From Cycas panzhihuaensis (Eukaryota > Cycadophyta): a stretch of DNA of 64,000 nt. Of this stretch, positions 25,374 through 36,909 are shown in pieces; positions within the stretch are counted from its first letter, which is position 1; every line of letters begins with the position of its first letter. The notes under the pieces were generated by a model. The model had not been told where the DNA came from. It did not search any database and saw only the letters and a program-made list of their open reading frames with translations. Position numbers and translations under genes: made by a program. The DNA is taken from NCBI GenBank assembly GCA_023213395.1, contig CM041465.1, positions 251,913,741 to 251,977,740 on the forward strand, read 5' to 3'.

Positions 25374-26205
25374 TGTTGGAGTCAAAAGTGACCCAATGGC
25401 TATGTGAGGACCAGAGGTAGGTCAAATAACCCGAGTTATGCAGGTACAGACTATACGGAGGTACGCACGAGGCAAAATGACAAAAAAACAAGCATTCTCG
25501 GTATGTATGACAAAGCGTGCACCGAACGGGCACGCATGATGAACGCACCAACGCGGAACTAACCAAGCGGCGGTGACGCACGACTCAAGGGACCAAAGAA
25601 GACTGTGGAGGTGCCGCAATGCGGACGTATGGATCCAAAGGACTAATTAATTAAGGCCAAACAAAGTGATTAAATGAAGAGGTACGCATGATCGAAGGGT
25701 ACAGTTATGACAAAATCATAACCCTTGACCAAAAGGTACCAAAGATGAGTACTTAAGGAGGTACGCATGATTCACCTGGTTAGGGTGAGAGTCGGATATC
25801 ACGGGTACGCCAGGTTACAGAAGACAATACGCATGACAGCCAATTGGAGCATAAATGTATGATAAGTACCATCTGGATACGCATATGTAATGTAGGATCA
25901 GTATCTTCGGAATGCTCAGGAATGCATTCCAGCCTCTGTGTAAATGAACTGTTGAATTAATAAAAGGAAGAGTTACGTGGAAATTGGTGTATGCTTGATG
26001 TTGTGATGATGATTTACTGAAGTATGTATTGATTTCTGTACTGCTGTGTACCATTCTGTGAATTATATATGGAATGTATGTGGAATGTATGTGAATGACC
26101 ATGTTGACAGTATCCTGAAACTAGACTATAGCGCTGTGTAACCTTGACAAGTGCAGCAAAGGGTATCTTGTAAGTGTAACAAGACACCCCCAGTAGAAGT
26201 CAACA
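25374..26205 (+). repeat. 3' LTR of element E
   Basis: 832 bp, pairing with 22923-23749. It has a private short duplication of TGGAATGTATG near 26070. No purine tract touches its start: the bases before it are CCAAGATAGA, and the nearest G-rich purine run (about 25285-25297) is some 80 bp upstream. Confidence 0.9.
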
Positions 26206-29200
26206 ACAATACATAATACTCTTAATTAGAATATAACTAATACATCCACTTCAAAAAAAACATAGGATATTTTATTGTCTTTGTATGAAATGCGAGATGA
26301 TGTTCACATAGTCATGTCTAAATCCAAGTAGTTTTGTATCAAATTTGCTGGGTCTATAATGGTTTTTTTGTCAAATGTAAAAGAGATCAATAATCAATTA
26401 ATCGCTTTGGGCAAACCTACTTCAGATGAAGACCTTGTAACTGCCACCATTCATGCCTTATCAAGGAAGTACAACAACTTTGTTTCCTCAATTACTTAAA
26501 GAGGCACTTTGAACACAATGGATTTCAATCAGTTGGTCTCTTGATATGAAAAAAACAAGTCTACTCTCGTCAAGATAAAGGAACAACATTAGGAACATTC
26601 AATGCAAAGCACAAAATCAAGTAGCATATGCTCCTTAAACAAAACTTTCAGAAATAGTTTAAAAACCTTAAAATAAATGTTTCAAAACCAAAATCAATTG
26701 TATGATATTATAATGGCAAAGTTGGCCATATTTAACTTGAATGCAAAAAGAGGCAACACGACATATAACAACAACAGTAGCAATAGTAGAAACAATAGCA
26801 ACAACAACCCCCACAAAGACCAAATCGAGATGCATTTCGAGGAGGTCATCAGAGAAACCAATGGAGGGCATATAGAAATGGCTATCAAATCCACAACAAT
26901 CAATATGAACATGAAAAGTTATTTTGTGCGTTTGATAGTAGCAACAACGACAACACTTGGATTGTCGACTCTAGTGCATCCTATCACATAATAGCTGACG
27001 TTGATTTATTGAAAAATAATGAAGAGGGCAAAAGACAAACAATTACCTTTGGTAATAATCAAACTATTCAAATTTTTGGTATTAGAAAAATTACCCTATT
27101 CAACACCCCACAAAACCTTGCTTAGTCATTTCCCAATGGCAATGTCTTTCTAGTTCCAACCATGTCTAGAAATCTTGTCTCTATTAGCCAACTTGATAAG
27201 TAGCAAATGAGTATATTGTTTAAAAATAAAAGATGTACCATAAGTGACAAAAAAATAATAATAAGTTACCCTACAAAACCTTACTTAGTCATTTCCCAGT
27301 GGCAATGTCTTTCTAGTTCCAACCATGTCTAAAAATCTTGTCTCTATTAGCCAACTTGATAAGTAGCAAATGAGTATATTGTTTAAAAATAAAAGATGTA
27401 CCATAAGTGATAAAAAAAAAAAAACAAGTTACCCCACAAGACCTAGCTCAGTCATTTCCCAATAGCAATGTCTTTTTAGTTCCAACCATGTCTAAAAATC
27501 TCATCTATGTTAGCTAACTTGGTAAGTAATAAATGAGTATATTGTTTAAAAATAGAAGATGTATCATAAGTGACAGAAAAAAACTAAGTGATTGCTATTA
27601 GTTATGAGGAACATGGACTTTACAATTTGGATGCAACACTTAGCAAATCACACGCCTACATTACTTAGTCATTGACTGAAGAAAAGCTATGGCATAATAG
27701 ACTAAGTCACTTGAACCTAGAAAGCATCAACTTGATATTCAAAAAGAACATGGTGTTTGATTTACCCAAGATTTCATTGGGTAAGTGCCTATATAAGGCA
27801 TGCATTATGGAGAAACAACACAAGGATCCTTTCCAAAAAGATCAAACATGGAGGGCTAAACAGTTATTGCAACTGATACACACGAATATTTATGGACCCA
27901 TGTCCACAGTCTCTCAATGGACCATCTGTCATCATCACCTTCATCAATGATGATGAAAGATAGATTGTATGAAGCATAAATTAGAAGTTGTTTTCAAGTT
28001 TAAAGAATTCAAACTTGTTATAGAGAAGGACTCAGAGATGCAAATAAAATTTATACAATCTAACAACGAAAGCGAATTCACTTCTAAAAAATTCAACCAA
28101 TTTTGCATTGGCAATGGCATCAGACATCAACTTACCACTCCATATACACAACAACAAAATGGTGTAGTAGAAAGAATGAACAAAACTCTTGTAAGAAAAG
28201 CTAAAGAAATGATGCATGCTAAAAGTCTCATGCAGTCATATTAGGCAAAGGCATTTCACATAGTTGCCCATGTTATAAACAAAAGCCCTACAATTAAAAT
28301 CTAGGATATGACATCAAAGGAGGCTTAGACTAGTAAAAAACCAACTATTAACCATTTATGCACTTGTAGGTGCACTACCTATATGCACATTCCCCAACAA
28401 CAAAGACTAAAACTTGATGACAAAAGTTTAAAATGTGTCTTTATTGGTTATGCAACATGAAGCAAAGCTTATTGGGTATATGACCCCATTAGAAGAAAAG
28501 CACATGTAAATAGAGATATAATCTTTGTTGAAAATAATGAGAAAATGGATACTACCTCTATTCGTATTCCTCTTAATAAAGGCAAAGCAATTGATGAAGA
28601 TTTCCTTCCCTCACAATCATCAACATTATGCACTTTATTAACACCTCTCTTTGTCATCTACATCAATTCCATCTACTTCTTCGATGACTCCACTTGACCC
28701 TAGCAATCCATCCGACATTGAACAATCTTTGCAGGGTTAGGGCATTGAGGTGACCACAACAATGACGAAGAAACTATCCAAATGGTATTTATAGACTATA
28801 CAAAGTTCACATATCATATGAAAGAAAACGTTCTCTAAATTATAACAACTAAATGTGAATTATACACTTATAGCTGAAGTGTTAATTGTTGATGAGTCTT
28901 CTACTCTTAAGGAGGCATGTGCAGACAAAGTGGAATACCACTATGGATTATGAAATCCATTATATTCATAATAATGAAATTTGGGATTTGGTTGAATTAC
29001 TTGAAGGCAAGTAAGTAATAAGTTGTAAATGGATTTATAAAACCAAATTATGGTATAATAGTTTGAGCAAACAACACAAAGCTCCATTGGTGGTTAAGGG
29101 TTTTGAATAACAAGAACGCATTGACTGTGGTGAAACCTTTGCTCCAATAGTAAACATAAACATCATTAAACTTGTAATGGCCATAATAACACAATGCAAA

Positions 29201-30490
29201 TGACCTATTTTTTAAATAGATGTTAAAAACACCTTTCTCAATGGCAATCTTTCATAGGGGGTATATCTAGAGCAACCTCATGGTTATAGTGAACATGGCA
29301 AAGAGCATATGGTGTATTGCCTTAAAAAGGTTTTTTATGGCTTGAAACAAGCCACATGTGCCTGGTATTTCAAAATCGTGATTCCTTTGTGAAACATGAG
29401 TTTCATTGATTCTCATCAGATTCAAAATTATACATAATAGTTTAACACTAACATGTGACTTTCGTCAGATTGTATGTTGATGATTTAGTTATCATAGAAA
29501 GTGACACTGAAATGATTTTGAGTCTTTAAAGGGATTTAAAAAGAAGTTTCAAGGTGATAGATCTTAGACTTCTTCACTACTTCTTAGGCGTGGAGATGTA
29601 GTAATGACCAAGAACATCTTCATTTTCCAAGCCAAATATACTTAGACTATTTTATAATGATTCAAAATAGAGCGTTGTAAACCTACACCTACACTTATGG
29701 AGACTGACATCAAACTAGCACTTGATGAGGATGCAAAATCTGCAGATTCTACTCTTTACAAGTAGCTACCAGGTAGTCTCGTTTACTTTACTAAAATTAG
29801 ACTAGACTTATCTTATAGAATCATAGTCTATTCACGGTACATGTCTCAACCAAATCAAAGACATTGGAATGCAACAAAACATATACTAAGATACTCAACA
29901 AATACATTGCAATACGGCCTACAACATATACATAATGAAGACTTCATTCTAAAAGGATTCTTAAACTTTGATTAGGTTAGATACTAAGATAGTCGAAGAT
30001 CTACATCAGATTACTACTTTAACCTTGGATCAACTACTATCTTGTAGAGTTGCAAGAAGCAACCAAATGTGACTCTCTCCTCCACATAAGTATAATACAA
30101 AATTGTAGTCAATGCAACATACAAGGCTATATAGTTAGGGAGGATTTTTAACAAGCTTGGACTTAAGCAAACACATCCTATCAAGTTATACTATAATAAC
30201 CAAAGTGAACTCAAGATGACCAAGAATTTGATTTTCATGCAAAACCCAAATACATTGAGGTCTATCACCATTCATTAGGGAGCATGTGTAAAACAATGAA
30301 ATCAACCTTGTTTATGAAAGGAAATGATAACCTTCCCTTCACTACGCTCAAGAAAGGGTTTACCCCACACTTTAGATGGGGGTCAATAAATCAATAGTTA
30401 GTGGACATCTTTACCAAATCACTTCGTAAAAAAAAAATTTAAGTATTTCAAACATGGCCTTGGTATAAGACTTAATAATATAAACATTAA
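26206..30490 (+). pseudogene. Ty1/copia gag-pol of element D
   Basis: Continuation of D's polyprotein after element E. Gag resumes with EINNQLIALGKPTSDEDL and IHALSRKYNNFVSSIT (26380-26500). Protease: TWIVDSSASYHI near 26960 (DSSA where DSGA is usual). A region triplicated in 163-bp units follows (27103-27590). The pre-integrase zinc finger starts LWHNRLSHLN (27672-27860). Integrase (27870-28380) has the catalytic Asp as Asn (QSNNESEFTS) and keeps QQQNGVVERMN. RT (28910-29620) has FLNGNLS, FYGLKQATCAWY and LYVDDLVII. RNase H and the tail run to about 30440. The polypurine tract AAAGGAGGG leads into the 3' LTR at 30498. Many nonsense codons make it inactive. Confidence 0.85.
27103..27590 (+). 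repeat. 163-bp tandem triplication inside element D pol
   Basis: Three head-to-tail copies of a 163-bp unit. CTTAGTCATTTCCC begins at 27121, 27284 and (as CTCAGTCATTTCCC) at 27447. Each unit re-encodes the FLVPTMS-NLVSISQLDK segment just upstream of the pre-integrase domain. Copies 1 and 2 are nearly identical, and copy 3 is more diverged. Confidence 0.9.
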
Positions 30491-30497
30491 AGGAGGG

Positions 30498-30940
30498 TGT
30501 TAGAACCTTTATGTTCTATTGTTAAATTCAGTATTATATAAATTTACTTTTTCACGTAATATGTATAGTACACACCTACACTTTTCTAGTGTTGTAACAT
30601 ATAAGTCAATGACCCTTAACTTCTTTTTACATATGCATGTATATTTAACACTTGTCAAACATGCAAGGTACTTGTATGCATGATCAACACTTGTCAATCA
30701 TGCAGCACACCTAAGAGGGACCTTTTCACCTATATATAGAAACCATTTTCTCTTGTATGACATAATCAAAGTGGGATGTAATGTTATACTACTAAGTTGA
30801 ATATAAATCATTCTTATTAGGGATATAACAAATTCCTTCTCCTCCATATTATCTTGTGCTTATATGCTTCTTATTTTCAAACTTGTGGATGTAAATCATC
30901 TTGACCTAGTCCTTCATTGTCCCCTCATGATCCAACTTCA
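30498..30940 (+). repeat. 3' LTR of element D
   Basis: 443 bp, starting TGTTAGAACC after the polypurine tract and ending AACTTCA. It pairs with 10448-10915, with several small deletions relative to that copy. Confidence 0.85.
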
Positions 30941-31005
30941 TAATTATCTATATCACCTCATTAAATATGGGACAAGTAGCAACAACCCCAAGGCCACTTA
31001 CAAAT

Positions 31006-32169
31006 TGATCCATTTTCAGATCTTTAATATCATAATACTCTTAAAATGCCTTGGTTTTCATGTTTATAATCTTCTTTTAGTAGAAAAATGCCTTAAGAGG
31101 CTTAAAAAATGAAAAAAAAAAAAAGGGTGCAACCGCAACTGCAACTAAGTACAACCGGGTGGCCTACAACTGCAACTAAGTGCAACCGGGTGGTCTACAA
31201 GTGCAACTAAGTGCAATCTACCGGTCTACAAGTGCAATGAATTGCAACCACGCAGTTTGCAAGTGCAACGGCAAGTGAAATCAAGTGCAACTGCAGGTGC
31301 AACCCTGTTGACTACAGGTGCAACCCTGCTGACTGCAGGTACAACTCTGCGGACTACAGAAAACGGAAAATGGGAAATTTGAAAAATGATGGCATTTTTG
31401 GAGGGAGAAACGAAGTTCGTTTCGCACAGAATTTTAGGAGGACCTTCTTGGACGTGTCCTCTACAAGATTAAAGAGGAAAACCTCTTAATTACACGGATT
31501 TAAGTGGGTTTTTCGCTAACTGTTTAGAATCCGTTGAAGAACTAAAAACAGAAAACCCATTACAGAATAAACACACATTATAAGGTTTTATAATAGCAGT
31601 ATCTCTAAATAGAGGACAAAAGAGAGGACGCCAGCAGCCATAGACGTAGTACATGGAGCAAGATTCAAGGAAAGTGGTCTAAAATTACTTTCCGTAAAGA
31701 GAGAACGGCTCCAAAAACAGAAATTCTGCGTGGGAGAGAAAACTAAACGGAAGTGTATAAGGAGCAACAGAGCTGCACCCAAATCCGTTTGTGGGGATAA
31801 TGAAGGAGCCCTAGAAGGCATAGTTGCAGCTGAGGGAGGAAAATAGTAGTCGCATTAGTCCAAGAAAGAGACGTCGGCCGAATTCTTCTCCAAGAAATGG
31901 ATTCTTTTAGTTATCGGCAACCATAACTCCATGCAAACTTCAGTAACAGTGGTTCCAAAGAACATGCAGCAGCTAAAAAACACTCAGCACTCTGTTCTTC
32001 TCTCCCAATTTGTTGTAGAAGTCCTTTTCATGCTCAAAAGAGCACAAACATAAGAAATTTTGTAAGAGAAATTTCGAATATCTTCAAATTAATGTAATAT
32101 TATTGTAAATTTATTCTGGATTTGTTTCAATTAGATTAAGTCGTTGCTTTTCCATTCAAATTCGGATCA
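31006..32169 (+). repeat. 5' LTR of element F
   Basis: 1164 bp, from TGATCCATTTTC to TTCGGATCA. Near its 5' end is a block of TGCAAC-type repeats (31124-31350). The right part aligns closely with 37300-38077. Confidence 0.9.
31124..31350 (+). repeat. TGCAAC repeat block in F 5' LTR
   Basis: TGCAAC and GCAACT recur about every 6 to 30 bp, in a larger degenerate unit that includes AAGTGCAACCGGGTGGTCTA. The same block, with base changes, is at 37030-37260 in the 3' LTR. Tandem U3 repeats can carry promoter elements, but no function is shown here. Confidence 0.8.
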
Positions 32170-32175
32170 AATATT

Positions 32176-32187
32176 TGGTATCAGAGC
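32176..32187 (+). other. PBS of element F
   Basis: TGGTATCAGAGC is a perfect 12-base match to the initiator-Met tRNA PBS, six bases after the 5' LTR. Confidence 0.95.
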
Positions 32188-32355
32188 TAGTTTTCTTGAA
32201 ATCCTTGAGAATTTAGGGATTTTTAAAGAGAAAAGAAAAGAAAAACCCTCTTGCTTTCGTTGTGAAAAGTTTTCATGAAAACTAGATTTCAGTATTTGTT
32301 GACTGACGAACCTTTAACCGAACCACTTGAGAAAGAATGTAGATAGTGAAGGAAG

Positions 32356-33816
32356 ATGGCTGAGCCAGAGCAAAAGATGGAGGAAATGTTTGTGAAGATT
32401 GAGCAAAACCTCGATAGACTAACCCAACTTGTGGCGCAACTAGTCTCTCAACAAGTTGCAACTTCTTCTTCAACAGTGAAAGGTGTAAAGAAGGAAGAAG
32501 ATGAACCGATGAAAGAGAATACAAATGAAGCACTGGTAGAAGACCAACAAGAAGAAGAAGAAGATGACAATCCGGCGATAATAACACATCCATTCAAGGT
32601 AGAGGCAAAACTTGAACTGCCTATCTTTGATGGAACTTTAGATGTCGAAAAGTTAGATGGCTGGTTGGACCAACTAGAAATATATTTTTCCATTTATGGG
32701 TATAAAAACCAGCAAAAAATTGCTTTTGCTAAGTTAAAATTGTCTAAGCATGCATTAGTTTGGTGGAATGCATATCTTAAATCCCATAATGTAAATGAAA
32801 TTACTTGGCAACAATTTAAAATCCTCATAAAGAAGCAATTCTATCATATTGGGTATGAAGAGCAACAGAGGATTAAATGGCAATATTACCGACAGGAAAG
32901 AGGCCAAAATGTCTAAGACTACACAACAAAATTTCAAAAGCAAGCTATTATATTGAGCATCTCTTTATTGGGTAAAGACATCATGCTGAAATATATTGGA
33001 GGGCTGCACCATCATATTTAGCAAGAACTTCAACTATTTGAAGTTGAAACGCTCGATGAAACTAGCAAGAAGGCGATTGCCATAGAAAAGAGGAACAAGA
33101 AGGTTTATGTTGAGAGGAAAAGGTTTGCACCTCAAGAAGGTAGCAACAAACCTACCCGAGGAATGAGGTTTCCAAGTAAAGTTGTACAACAACCCATTGG
33201 GGTTTTTGGCAAGAAGAAACAAGTCAATACCACCCAAATCAAAGTCACTTGTACTCATTGCAAGTGAGCGGGTCACAGCATAGAAAATTGTTGGTTCCTA
33301 CACCCAGAGAAACGACCCAAGAACAAGGGAAAAGGTAAAACTAAAACTGAAGGTAAAGCTTCACTTAACTCTGTGGGTGATGAAGATGTTTGTGGCATTG
33401 AAGAAGTCAATGAGAAGTTGATGCTCATTGCTAATGCGGAGCCTAAAAATAACTATCAACAAGTTGATCCAGAGATTAGAGAGGAGCTCTTCATGGTAAG
33501 AATCCAAGTGAAACAAAGTATGGTTGATGCCATCTTTGATGGAGGAAGCCAAAAGAATTTAATCTCAGAAGCATTAATAAATAAACTAGGATTAAAAATG
33601 CATGCACATCCAAAACCATATCCTCTTGGATGGCTACAAAAAGATTCAAAGTTGCAGGTTACTCACCAATGTAAGTTTAAATTTGCAATATCTGAAAAGT
33701 TCATTAATAAAGTTGAATGCGAGGTAGTCCCTTTGGATATTTGTCAAGTTGTGTTTGACAGCCCATATCTCTATGATAGAGATGGAGTTCATCACAGGAG
33801 GCTAAGAAAGATTTGA
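32356..33816 (+). pseudogene. gag and protease of gypsy element F
   Basis: It starts at an ATG (MAEPEQKMEEMFVKIEQNL). Gag includes LELPIFDGTLDVEKLDGWLD and ALVWWNAYLKS, standard Retrotrans_gag signatures, over the first 186 codons before a stop. It then continues in the same frame. A CCHC zinc knuckle lies near 33250-33295 (CTHC, one stop where Arg is likely, then AGHSIENC). The protease domain at 33373-33816 has AIFDGGSQKNLIS, where DGGS replaces the textbook D(S/T)GA. Breaks are nonsense codons. A frame change separates this part from RT downstream. Confidence 0.9.
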
Positions 33817-34039
33817 CTCATCAAGGACGGGAAATCATATCTGATCAATGCATCAAACCCTCAAAAGAAGATCTCTCTCATATCTTCCCAACAAGCAAAA
33901 AGATCGATTAATGCTTATAGGAAGTTTGTACTGCTGATGATAAAGCTAAAAGGTACAAGAAAAAAAGCAAGCACAGTCCTCAATACAGGCACTGGATAGG
34001 AAGCAAGTGCAGTAGATTGGAGGCCTAAGGAATAGGTAC

Positions 34040-36870
34040 AATGACGTATTCCAAGAGCCAAAAGGGCTGCCCCCTAAAAGGGCAATTGAACATGAAATCC
34101 AGCTAGTTGTTGATTCACCTTTAACAAATCTTAGTCTCTACTGAAACTTAGTTTTGGAAAATGAGGAGATTAAGAGGCAGATCTAAGAACTCTTGGAACA
34201 AGAAGTGATCAAGCCAAGTTGTTCCCCATGTGGTTCACCTATTGTTTTGGTGCCAAAGAAAGATGGAGGATGGAGAATGTGCATTGACTACCAGGCTTTG
34301 AATAAGATCACCATAAATAATCGACATCCCTTACCACAAATAGATGACTTGTTGGACCAACTACAGTCGGCAAGATATTTCAGCAAATTGGACCTGAAAT
34401 CAGGCTACCATCAGGTTCGAATCCAAGAGGAGGATACTTGGAAGATAGCCTTCAAATCGAAGCAAGGACAGTTTGAATAGTTGGTGATGCCATTTGGTCT
34501 GTGTAATGCACCTTCCACCTTCATGAGGTTGATGAATGAGGTATTAAGACCCTTTATTGATGACTTTGTAATTGTTTATCTAGATGATATTCTGATTTTT
34601 AGTCATACATGGGAGGAGCACCTCCAACATGTCAAGTAAGTGCTCAAAGTTCTCCAAGAGTAGCAGTTGAAATTAAATCTGAAGAAGTGCGAGTTTGGAA
34701 AGCAATCTCTCATCTTCTTAGGTTTCGTGGTTAGAGGAGGAGAATTGAAGATTGACCCAGCAAAGATTAAAGTCATTCTCAATTGGCCCACACCCAAGAA
34801 AACCACAAAGGTAAGAAGTTTCATTGGTGCATGTCAATATTTAAGAAAATTTATTTTCAGATTCTTTCAAATTGCAGCACCTTTTCATGCATTGATGGGA
34901 GGACATACAAAGTTTCATTGGGAGAATGAACAAGAAAAAGCTTTCAGGCTTTTGAAGCAGAAAATTTGTGAGGCACCAGTGTTAGCTTTACCCTCATTGC
35001 AGAAACCATTTGAATTGGAGACTGATGCTTCAGGCTATGCCATGGGAGCAGTATTGAAGCAAGAAGGAAAACTGATAGCATACCATTCAGAGACATTTAA
35101 TAAAGCTGTCATAAACTACCTAACTTACGATAAGGAGCTCTATGCATTGCACCAAGCAGTGAAGCATTGGAGACCATATTTGTTGGGAAAAGAAGTGGTC
35201 ATCCATACTGGCCACAAGTCTTTGCAATTCTTGCAGACTCAGTCCAAATTGCAACAGGCTAGGCACATGAAGTGGATGTCCTATTTGCAGTAGTTTCACA
35301 TCGTGGTTAAGTACAAGAAATGAACAACAAATAAAATTGTAGACTTGCTGTCCAGACCTCCTTAACAGCAAGATATTTCCAGTTTGTTGGTAGCTATGCA
35401 ATTTTAACCTTTCTGCCATGATGAATATGTTGATTTGTACTTGAAAGATGAGGCATTCAAGCCTATCTTTGAGTAGCCACAACAAGGAAAAGTAGTTGTT
35501 GATTTCTAGCTAAAAGATGGTCTTCTTTTCAAGCAAGACAAGCTTTGCATTCCAAAGCATGCAGATCGAATGAAGTGGGTAAGAGAAGCTCACACCTCTC
35601 GAGTTACAGGACACTTTGAAGTGGGAAAGACATCGCTAAACTTACAGTGATATATGTATTGGTCAAATATGCAACAAGATGTGACTATAGCAGTACGAGA
35701 GTGTACATTATGTAGCACATCAAAGCCAGCCAATAGGAAGTTTGGATTATGCATTCCACTTCCTGTTCCATCACGACTGTGGGAGAGTATCTTCATGGAT
35801 TTCCTCGAAGGACTACCACGAACCAAAAATTGTATGGATTATTTATTTGTAGTTATTAATCGGTTCAGTAAAATTGTGATGTTGATTCCCTGTAGGAAGA
35901 CACATACAGAAGAAGACATAGCTAGATTATTTTTCCAGCATGTTTAGAAGCATTTTGGACTTCCCAACTCAATTATTTCTGATCGAGACAACAGATTTCT
36001 GAGTCATTTTTGGCAAACACTTTGGGAAATGATGGATACAAAGTTAAAGATGAGCACGGCTTTTCATCCTCAAACAGACTGCCAGACTGAAGTTGTCAAC
36101 AAGACATTGGTACAACTGTTACGAGGATATAATGCCAAGCATCTTAAGACTTGGGATAAAAGTCTTCCATACTTGCAATTTACCTTCAATAGAGCTATCC
36201 ATTGCTCAACCCAGAAATCACCATTTGAGGTATGTTTGGGATTTCTGCCTGCAAGTCCTTTCGATATAGAATTTTCTACTCAACTTTCTGCAGGAAATGG
36301 AAAGGAGGAAGAAGGAGATGAAAAGGCATAAAGATTCTTGGAAAGAATCAAAAAAATCCATCAACAGGTTAAAGAGTAGCTTCAAAAATCTCAATAGAAA
36401 TACAAACAGTGGCATGATGCACATAGAACCAGCGATTCTTTTAGGGAATGAGATAGAGTTTGGTTGCACCTCAATAAGAAACGATTGTAAGGTGAAAGCA
36501 AAAAACTAAAACCTATACGTTATGGTCCTTTTACAATATTGAAGGAAATTGGGGAAAATGCTTTCCAGCTTGAACTTTCAGAATTCATGAAGATGTATTC
36601 TGTAGTGAATGTTGAGAATCTGAAGATGTTCAAGCCATCCATGTTGGATGAATATGAAGACGTAGTTCCACTTTTACCAAATCGATAGGAGTTGTGAATA
36701 GAGAAAGAAAAACCAATGCAAAATGATTGCATTCTTCAAAGGAAGCAGACCAAGACTCGAAGAGGCATAATCGAGTCCTTCAGACTTGCAGAAAAATGAC
36801 AAGTACCTAGCAAGGCAAAATGGTACAATAGGGAGATAGGGAAAATCAAATTCCCTCATCTACAACTATA
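34040..36870 (+). pseudogene. RT, RNase H, integrase and tail of gypsy element F
   Basis: One plus-strand frame can be followed for about 2.8 kb, interrupted only by nonsense codons. RT (34190-34660): [48 protein letters not shown] and YLDDILIF, all intact. RNase H (34950-35300): ELETDASGYAMGAVL and YDKELYALHQAV. Integrase (35560-36260): a zinc-binding region with H and CTLC, then FMDFLEGLP, SDRDNRFLSHFW and HPQTDCQTEVVNKTL. After it comes RYGPFTILKEIGENAFQLEL and a degenerate chromodomain-like end (KTRRGIIESFRL, then KAKWYNREIGKIKFPHL) at about 36740-36870. The catalytic motifs survive, but more than ten stops make it inactive. Confidence 0.9.
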
Positions 36871-36909
36871 AAGTTTATGAGGCCATGAACTCCTAAAAAA
36901 TGGGAGTTC

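Larger units (their letters stand above)
22923..26205 (+). mobile_element. non-autonomous LTR retroelement E
   Basis: Complete LTR element of 3283 bp with LTRs at 22923-23749 and 25374-26205 (TGTTGGAGTC ... AAGTCAACA). A perfect 5-bp TSD ACAAT flanks it (22918-22922 and 26206-26210). The 1.6-kb interior carries one gag-like ORF and no protease, RT or integrase, so it must have relied on proteins of another element. Its base use is unlike the surroundings: it is richer in G+C and CpG, and GTACGCA recurs at least nine times. It sits inside the gag of element D. Confidence 0.9.
10448..30940 (+). mobile_element. Ty1/copia element D, split by nested insertions
   Basis: Footprint of one plus-strand copia retrotransposon. 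The 5' LTR (10448-10915) and 3' LTR (30498-30940) are homologous (roughly 15 percent diverged by eye). Both start TG-TAGAACC and end in CA. The flanking five bases TGATT (10443-10447) and TAATT (30941-30945) look like a TSD with one change. Behind the 5' LTR is a PBS-like TGGTATTAAAGT. Element C (10949-20833) interrupts the leader and element E (22923-26205) interrupts gag. Removing both leaves a normal order: LTR, PBS, leader, gag, protease, integrase, RT, RNase H, polypurine tract, LTR. Confidence 0.85.

Noticed and set aside
25183-25619. 132- and 65-codon minus-strand frames across E's 3' LTR start
   Set aside because: They cross the interior-LTR boundary antisense to the element and have no partner in the other LTR.
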